Shown here: positions 58,836 through 64,000 of the stretch, piece after piece
Position numbering within the stretch: the first letter of the stretch is position 1
Layout: every line of letters starts with the position of its first letter
NCBI GenBank assembly: GCA_023428375.1
Contig: JAEYYR010000002.1
Coordinates: 186,001 to 250,000, forward strand
Source of the DNA: a bacterium
GTDB lineage: Bacteria; Babelota; Babeliae; Babelales; Babelaceae
Direction of reading: 5' to 3'
Length of the DNA stretch: 64,000 bases
Translations under genes and position numbers: made by a program
Notes under the pieces: generated by a model
What the model saw: only the letters and a program-made list of their open reading frames with translations
Databases searched by the model: none
Told to the model about the DNA's origin: nothing

Positions 58836-59576
58836 ATGAATAATTCTTCATTAAAAGTAATCATTCGTTCGTTATTTGCTTACATTCTTTTATTATTGGG
58901 TTTTATTTTTATCCTTTTACCCTGCATGATTTTAATTAAGATTTTGCCTCGTAAGTATGCATGGCGGGATAGAATAATTTTTAGAATGCTTCACGTCATG
59001 TATTGGATTGCCATCAAGGCAACTTTTGTACCAGTAGAAATCATCGGCAAAGAAAATTTATTACGTAATCAACGAGCAATTTATATTGCAAATCATCAGT
59101 CCGCTTTAGACATTCCTGTTGTTGGTTATCTTGCCTGTTGTAATCCGCAAGTATGGTTTGCGCTTGAATATTATGTTGATAAGCCCATTGTCGGTTTTTT
59201 TATACGAAATATTGGGGTGGCTATTGATCGCGATGATGCATTCAAAGCAGCACGTTCACTCGTGAAAGCTTTAAAGATTCTTGAGGATAAGCCATACAGC
59301 TTTGTTATTTTTCCTGAAGGTGGACGCTTTAACGATGGCACCGTGCATGAATTTCTTCAAGGATATGTCGTCGTTGCTAAAAGAACAGGATTACCTATTA
59401 TTCCTATATATATGCCTAACAATGGCGCAATCTATCCGCCAGGAAGTTTAGTGGTATATGATCACCCATTGAAAATTGTCGTGGGCAAGCCTTTTAGATA
59501 TACTCAAGAAGAAACTGAAGATCAATTTGCGCAACGAGTTTTTGCTTGGTTTCAAGCGCAACAACAAAATGTATGA
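58836..59576 (+). CDS. plsC: 1-acyl-glycerol-3-phosphate acyltransferase
   Basis: The 246-aa inner-membrane enzyme makes phosphatidic acid from lysophosphatidic acid. The H-x4-D catalytic motif is NHQSALDIPV, and the second box FPEGGRF binds the glycerol phosphate; GVAIDRDD and PIIPIYMPNNG match further conserved blocks. A hydrophobic N-terminus (residues 10-35) anchors it. It is followed by batA with an ATGA overlap. Together with cdsA and pgpA it covers phospholipid synthesis. Confidence 0.93.
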   Translation: MNNSSLKVIIRSLFAYILLLLGFIFILLPCMILIKILPRKYAWRDRIIFRMLHVMYWIAIKATFVPVEIIGKENLLRNQRAIYIANHQSALDIPVVGYLACCNPQVWFALEYYVDKPIVGFFIRNIGVAIDRDDAFKAARSLVKALKILEDKPYSFVIFPEGGRFNDGTVHEFLQGYVVVAKRTGLPIIPIYMPNNGAIYPPGSLVVYDHPLKIVVGKPFRYTQEETEDQFAQRVFAWFQAQQQNV

Positions 59577-60547
59577 TGTATTTTTTATATCCCATAGTTT
59601 TTATAATTTTATTAATTATTACGTTGTTGAGCGGCTTTCTAGCATATCGGCATGGCGGCATCCGTTATCTTTTCCCTGCACTGCAAATGATTTCTCTGAA
59701 TCATGCTCAACCCATATTACAACCAAAAAAAGTTATATGGATTATTCGTTTACTGGTTCTTATATCTTTAGCGGTAGTATGTGCTCGCCTCATTCGACCA
59801 AAAAATTATTCAATGCGTATGAATGGCATAGATATAATGCTTGTTATGGATGTCTCGGGAAGCATGGAATTGTTTGATGATCTTGATGATAGACGTTCTC
59901 GATTGACCATAGCAAAAGAAGAAGCACAAAAATTCACTCAAGCTCGATTAAATGATTCCGTTGGGGTGATTATTTTTGCTTCGGGTGCTGCGGTTCGATG
60001 CCCAGTAACTTTTGATAAAAATATGGTAAACCAAATATTGGGTGATTTGTCTACACGTTCATTAAATCCTGATGGTACGTGGTTTTCGACCGCTCTTGCT
60101 CAAGGTGCAAGAAAGTTAGCAGATTCGCCTGCAGCTTCAAAAATAATTATTGTATTGACTGATGGTACGCCATCTCCTGATGACATGAAACCTGAAATAG
60201 CAATATCTTTATTGAAGGAAGTTGGTGTTAAAGTATATACCATAGGTATTGGTTCTCCCAAAGGCGGATTAATAGAGCATCCGTTGTATGGGCTGGTAAC
60301 GATACCAACGCCACTGAATAGTTCATTATTAAAGCACATTGCTCAACATACCGGAGGACGTTACTTTGAAGCCAAAAATGCTTCGGATATGGCACAGATT
60401 TATAAAACAATTGATGCATTAGAAAAAACAGAGCGTGATATTCCTTGGTGGTTGCAAGGATATGAATTAAAGCAACCCATTCTATGGTCTGCATTATTAT
60501 TAAGTATCGGTGAAATGATTTTAAGGTTGTGGTGGTTGTTAGTATGA
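59573..60547 (+). CDS. batA: BatA-like von Willebrand A-domain membrane protein
   Basis: The product is 324 aa; the start at 59573 overlaps the plsC stop, the ATG at 59576 being an alternative. Two N-terminal membrane helices (5-25 and 57-72) precede a von Willebrand A domain with a complete MIDAS start DVSGSM (Asp93, Ser95, Ser97) and TDGTPSPDD; a third helix follows near the C-terminus. It is the first of four aerotolerance (Bat) type genes, which in other bacteria are linked to envelope stress or oxygen tolerance. Usual companions moxR and DUF58 are not upstream in this window. Confidence 0.9.
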   Translation: MMYFLYPIVFIILLIITLLSGFLAYRHGGIRYLFPALQMISLNHAQPILQPKKVIWIIRLLVLISLAVVCARLIRPKNYSMRMNGIDIMLVMDVSGSMELFDDLDDRRSRLTIAKEEAQKFTQARLNDSVGVIIFASGAAVRCPVTFDKNMVNQILGDLSTRSLNPDGTWFSTALAQGARKLADSPAASKIIIVLTDGTPSPDDMKPEIAISLLKEVGVKVYTIGIGSPKGGLIEHPLYGLVTIPTPLNSSLLKHIAQHTGGRYFEAKNASDMAQIYKTIDALEKTERDIPWWLQGYELKQPILWSALLLSIGEMILRLWWLLV

Positions 60548-61539
60548 TTTCATCATTGTTTTTTAATGCACCGCTATTAGCGCCAATAATTTTAATAGTA
60601 ACATGCGCTCTCTTTGCTACAATTGCATGGATATACAAACGTGATGCGATAATTACTAAATTGGCGCATAAGAAAAACCGTGCGTTATTATTACAGGGAT
60701 ATTCACAACATCGAGATCGTTTGCATGCAGTATTAAGAATTTTGAGCTTAGCTGCTATTTGTATAGCCTTACTTGATCCAAAAGGAAAATCACACGAAAT
60801 TGAAACAACACAGAAATCTAAAGATGTTATGTTTTTGGTTGATATTTCTAGAAGTATGCTTGCTGAAGATGTTTTGCCTTCACGCTTAGAAGCGGTAAAG
60901 AAATTTATTGCAAATTTTGTTCATTCTACTGATGATTTTGCGTATGGATTAACGGTATTTTCAACCAATGCATTGACGTTGTGTCCTATGACGTATGAAA
61001 AAAGTACCTTCTTGATGTTTCTATCTGATCTGAGCCATAAGACCGTAACTGCAGGTGGAACGTCATTAAAATCAGTTTTAGAGCATGTTGCATCAATGTA
61101 TGAACAAAATGGGATGCAAGGCTATCACACCTGTGTTTTATTTACCGATGGTGAAGATTTTTCAGGAGATTTATCTGAAGTTGCACAACGCCTGGCATCA
61201 CATAATGTGATGATGTATGTTGTTGGCGTTGGCAGCGATGTCGGGGCTCCAATACCATTTTATAATGCTTCGGGAGTACGTCAGGGCCACGTGAAAGATA
61301 TGCAAGGATCAGTGGTGATTTCACGAAGAAATGATCAAGCATTGTCTAATTTAGCAGAGAATGTTCATGGAACGTATATCCCATTTGATTCCAATGAAGT
61401 TTCACGTATGAAACAATGGTTAAATGAAACGGCAAAAGTACAAGAAAACAAATCTAAATCAGCCCAATATGATTCATATGCCTATCGCGCGGGCTTTATA
61501 GCTTGGTTACTCTTAATTATTGATTGGTTATTACCATGA
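60544..61539 (+). CDS. batB: BatB-like von Willebrand A-domain membrane protein
   Basis: The 331-aa product starts at the ATG at 60544, overlapping the batA stop by 4 nt. The layout is the same as BatA: two N-terminal helices (10-30, 62-78), a von Willebrand A domain with MIDAS residues DISRSM (Asp100, Ser102, Ser104) and LFTDGEDFSGD, and a C-terminal helix. The two are paralogs and in the family are thought to form a membrane complex. It overlaps batC by 4 nt. Confidence 0.9.
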   Translation: MISSLFFNAPLLAPIILIVTCALFATIAWIYKRDAIITKLAHKKNRALLLQGYSQHRDRLHAVLRILSLAAICIALLDPKGKSHEIETTQKSKDVMFLVDISRSMLAEDVLPSRLEAVKKFIANFVHSTDDFAYGLTVFSTNALTLCPMTYEKSTFLMFLSDLSHKTVTAGGTSLKSVLEHVASMYEQNGMQGYHTCVLFTDGEDFSGDLSEVAQRLASHNVMMYVVGVGSDVGAPIPFYNASGVRQGHVKDMQGSVVISRRNDQALSNLAENVHGTYIPFDSNEVSRMKQWLNETAKVQENKSKSAQYDSYAYRAGFIAWLLLIIDWLLP

Positions 61540-62453
61540 TTATGTTATTATTTCTCTCTTTTTCTTGTCATGCACTTTTTGATGAATATGCAGCATCGCA
61601 GCTTATTAAAGATAATCAGTGGCAACAAGTGCAACAACTATTTGAAAATAAGGTTACGGAGAATCCCCAAGATGCGCGATCATTGTTTTCTGCAGGTGTT
61701 GCAGCATTTAAACAAAAAGATTTGGATCGTGCTCATAGCTTATTTTCTCGTGCAGCCGAATTAAATGATTCCATTGCTGAGAAATCATTATTTAATGTCG
61801 GTAATATTGAAATGATTAATAAAAAATATCAAGAAGCAGTTGATGCGTATGAAGGGGTGTTAAAAATTAACCCAGAAAATCAACGTGCTCGCGAGCGTTT
61901 AGAATTGGCGCGTCAAATGTTACAGCAGCCTCCTGAAGAAGACAAATCCCAACAAGATAAGAACGACAAGAATAACGAAGATAAAAAAGATAATTCTGAT
62001 CAAAAAGATTCAGAAAATTCTGAAAATAATAATGATAAACAACAAAACCAGGATAATTCAACTGGTGAAGATGCCGATGATGAACCGCAGAATGGTGATC
62101 AGAAAGATAAACAACAGAAAAACCAAGAAAAAGGGCAGAATGATCGGCGCCGCGATAATAAAAAAGACGATCGTCAGCAAAAACAAAACAGCGGGCAAGA
62201 TGAGCATGAAAAGGCTGAAAGCCAAACTGCTCAGCAAAAAAAAGAGCAAGATATACAAGGCCAAAATAAAGAAAGCGATCATAATTCATCCAATAATGGT
62301 TCTAAAGATCAATCTAATGATATCGCAGCCAAAGATCAATGGAAGCAGAGATTATTTTCAGACCTTGATAAAGTAGAAGAAAACTCACATAAAGATATGA
62401 TGCAGGTCGTGTATGCAGCACAAGCTCCTCAAGATCATTCCCCAAATTGGTAA
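61536..62453 (+). CDS. batC: BatC-like TPR protein with long charged tail
   Basis: The product is 305 aa from the ATG at 61536, overlapping the batB stop. A signal peptide (MIMLLFLSFSCHA) is followed by two or three TPRs (about residues 20-135, including ARSLFSAGVAAFKQKDLDRA and KYQEAVDAYEGVLKINPENQ), then about 130 residues of low complexity rich in Lys, Asp, Gln, Asn and Glu, and a conserved-looking end (WKQRLFSDLDKVEENSHKDM). BatC is the periplasmic partner of BatA/B. The tail is expected to be disordered. It overlaps batD by 41 nt. Confidence 0.88.
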   Translation: MIMLLFLSFSCHALFDEYAASQLIKDNQWQQVQQLFENKVTENPQDARSLFSAGVAAFKQKDLDRAHSLFSRAAELNDSIAEKSLFNVGNIEMINKKYQEAVDAYEGVLKINPENQRARERLELARQMLQQPPEEDKSQQDKNDKNNEDKKDNSDQKDSENSENNNDKQQNQDNSTGEDADDEPQNGDQKDKQQKNQEKGQNDRRRDNKKDDRQQKQNSGQDEHEKAESQTAQQKKEQDIQGQNKESDHNSSNNGSKDQSNDIAAKDQWKQRLFSDLDKVEENSHKDMMQVVYAAQAPQDHSPNW

Positions 62454-63990
62454 TATTTTACTTACCATCATTGGAATGGTAAGTGTTATCAATGCCTCTG
62501 AGCCATCATTGCGTCTAGTTTCTATGCAAGGCAAAGAAATAGAAGAAATCGAAAAACAAACAACGTATCAAGTTGAAGTTGTGGTTCACGGAGATCATTT
62601 TGGTGAACCCGTCATAGAATTACCCGATGCAATTAAAATTGTTCGCAAGGGTGTTTCTAAATCATTCTCTATGATTAAAGGCGGCATGAGTCAAACAACC
62701 ACCTATGGATACACTCTGATATGTTCACATGAAGGAACATATACGATGGGTCCAGTCGAGATTAATACTTCTCATGGCGCACAAACGACGAATACAATAA
62801 CGTTTAAAGTTGTAACAGAAACAAAAAAGAACGATGCTGATTTTGCAGGTTTTTTTACGGTACTGACTAAAAAAGTCTATGAGGGTGATGTAGTCCCTTT
62901 GCGTTTGCAGATTATGATTGATCCGGTGAATATTCAAAGAATTGATGTTCCACATGTGACACATGATCATATTAATCAATTAAAACCCTGGAATTTGCAG
63001 TATCGAGATATTAAGAAAATTAATGATCAACAACGATTGTGCCAAGAATGGACCACGGAAATTCAATGTACTAAAGCAGGTACTTTTGCATTTCCTATTA
63101 CATCATTGAAAGCAATCATTAGCAGTGGTTTTTTTATGTCTATGTTTGCAACGCAAACCCCATTGGCAATAAAGCCTCTAGTATTAGAATGTCTTCCATT
63201 GCCTCTTTATGAAAATAAACCAGTAATGTTATTGGGCAACGTTCGCTCGGTTGAAACGAAACTAAATAGCTCATCTATAGAATTAGGTAAGGCATTAACG
63301 TTAGATGTAATTATTAATTACGATACACGTTGTCTTATAAAGGAAATGCCAAATTTTCTTATGCCTGAAGGGGTTAATTGTTATTTTTCTCAAGAACGTA
63401 ATGAGCCCCATAAGAAAATTCTTTCGTATGTTATTCATCCAACAAAAGAAGGATCGTTTACCGTCGATGCTCAGAAAATATCTTATTTTAATTCTCAAAA
63501 GGATGAGGTAAGCGCAGTATTAACCATGCCTTTTTCATTTAAAGTTAAACCCGGTATTGCACCTATTGGCGCTCAGATTAAAATGCAAGAAGATAGCGTA
63601 AATGTAATAGAGAAGCCATTTGAATTAAGCATTTTTGGGTTATGGTTTTTTACTTTGCTCCCATTAATTATATTATTTTTTTACAAGATGTATGGGATAG
63701 CGCTTGTGTATTTCAATCGTCGTTCTCGTATACATCGCTTATTTAAATTATTAAAGAGTGATGTACATCTATCATATGCAGTTATGTATGATGATCTTAC
63801 TGCATTATTAAGAAATGAAAATTCATATTCACTTGCTGAATTATTAACTGAATTACATTTTTCTCAAGATGCTATTCAATCTGCTAAACATTGGTGGGAG
63901 TTGTTGGTTCGACAACGATTTGCGCCGAGAGATCAGCATAATAATGAATTAACGGTAATCATAAAGCAGTGGATTGAGCATCATGGTTAA
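62413..63990 (+). CDS. batD: BatD-like protein
   Basis: The 525-aa product starts at an ATG inside batC and has a signal peptide (KIIPQIGNILLTIIGMVSVI) and then repeated immunoglobulin-like beta domains, as in BatD: a segment resembling TYQVEVVVHGDHFGEPVIEL and GYTLICSHEGTYTMGPVEI. A single membrane helix (about 415-435, FFTLLPLIILFF) leads to a cytoplasmic helical tail of about 90 residues. In other bacteria BatD is part of the same complex as BatA-C. The four genes are consecutive with overlaps, so they are one operon. The next gene begins at 63983. Confidence 0.88.
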   Translation: MQHKLLKIIPQIGNILLTIIGMVSVINASEPSLRLVSMQGKEIEEIEKQTTYQVEVVVHGDHFGEPVIELPDAIKIVRKGVSKSFSMIKGGMSQTTTYGYTLICSHEGTYTMGPVEINTSHGAQTTNTITFKVVTETKKNDADFAGFFTVLTKKVYEGDVVPLRLQIMIDPVNIQRIDVPHVTHDHINQLKPWNLQYRDIKKINDQQRLCQEWTTEIQCTKAGTFAFPITSLKAIISSGFFMSMFATQTPLAIKPLVLECLPLPLYENKPVMLLGNVRSVETKLNSSSIELGKALTLDVIINYDTRCLIKEMPNFLMPEGVNCYFSQERNEPHKKILSYVIHPTKEGSFTVDAQKISYFNSQKDEVSAVLTMPFSFKVKPGIAPIGAQIKMQEDSVNVIEKPFELSIFGLWFFTLLPLIILFFYKMYGIALVYFNRRSRIHRLFKLLKSDVHLSYAVMYDDLTALLRNENSYSLAELLTELHFSQDAIQSAKHWWELLVRQRFAPRDQHNNELTVIIKQWIEHHG

Positions 63991-64000
63991 TGTTATTTTT
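63983..64000 (+). CDS. Start of a further gene cut by the window end
   Basis: An ATG overlapping the batD stop by 8 nt opens a frame (MVNVIF) that runs out of the window. Overlap of this kind is usual in this operon, so a fifth gene is likely, but six codons do not allow an identification. Confidence 0.35.

Noticed and set aside
61867..62376. Overlapping ORFs in other frames at the batC repeat tail
   Set aside because: They arise from the low-complexity GAT/AAA/CAA codons of the batC tail read in other frames and on the other strand; compositions (Lys/Met- or Ile/Phe-rich) are artefacts.
1..64000. tRNA, rRNA or CRISPR array
   Set aside because: I looked through every gap between genes and saw no cloverleaf with a CCA-type end, rRNA-like conserved block or regularly spaced repeats.

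Overview
This AT-rich window looks like chromosome from a reduced, Gram-negative, host-associated bacterium. My best guess is the Babeliae/Dependentiae (TM6) group; I infer this from gene content and could not test it. It has outer-membrane biogenesis genes (bamD-like, tamB-like, SurA-like chaperones, lspA), peptidoglycan genes (murB, glmU) and ordinary information-processing genes (pheT, metG, topA, tgt, hflX, uvrD). Between these housekeeping islands lie about thirty predicted secreted proteins of unknown or eukaryote-like type: a USP-type deubiquitinase, a Skp1/BTB-like protein, ankyrin proteins, and secreted GNAT and lipase-like enzymes. I found no tRNA, rRNA, CRISPR array, transposase or integrase.

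Layout. 1-3096 (minus): nine consecutive small exported proteins, one cut by the window edge. 3098-5137 (minus): an amino-acid permease and a SpoU-type RNA methyltransferase. 5247-9920 (plus): a 1075-aa exported beta-rich protein and a pair of Cys-containing paralogs. 9989-13585 (minus): tgt, yhhQ, cdsA, yraN, bamD. 13709-18493 (plus): gspE, a pseudopilin, tamB. 18585-22040: a secreted lipase-like hydrolase, a small membrane protein, a decayed copy of the tamB 3' end and a DUF4238 protein. 22214-24130 (minus): murB, trhO. 24258-28096 (plus): pheT, lspA, pgpA, comF. 28115-32118: a CPBP-protease-like protein, two SurA-like proteins, the USP-like protein. 32172-34816 (minus): sbcD, glmU. 34940-42569 (plus): ankyrin protein, hflX, two propeller-like paralogs (the second frameshifted), uvrD, the Skp1/BTB-like protein. 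42702-48139: a dense accessory island with several paralogous secreted families. 48240-51921 (plus): metG and a heparinase-like protein. 51918-52768 (minus): three 66-aa cysteine-rich exported peptides. 52830-55082 (minus): topA. 55267-58064: more exported proteins. 58221-64000 (plus): a membrane protein, plsC and a batA-batB-batC-batD aerotolerance-type operon running off the window.

How it fits together. The housekeeping genes are tightly packed, often with 4-nt stop/start overlaps. The accessory genes are short, each has its own signal peptide, and many occur as tandem diverged paralogs, as expected for a fast-evolving secretome. GspE, pseudopilin, BamD, TamB and SurA-like genes could export such proteins. 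Tgt beside YhhQ, with altered substrate-pocket residues, suggests that queuine is salvaged from a eukaryotic host. The deubiquitinase and Skp1/BTB-like protein point to interference with host ubiquitin signalling. Most starts chosen here differ from the longest reading frame because an internal ATG directly precedes a signal peptide or follows a Shine-Dalgarno sequence.
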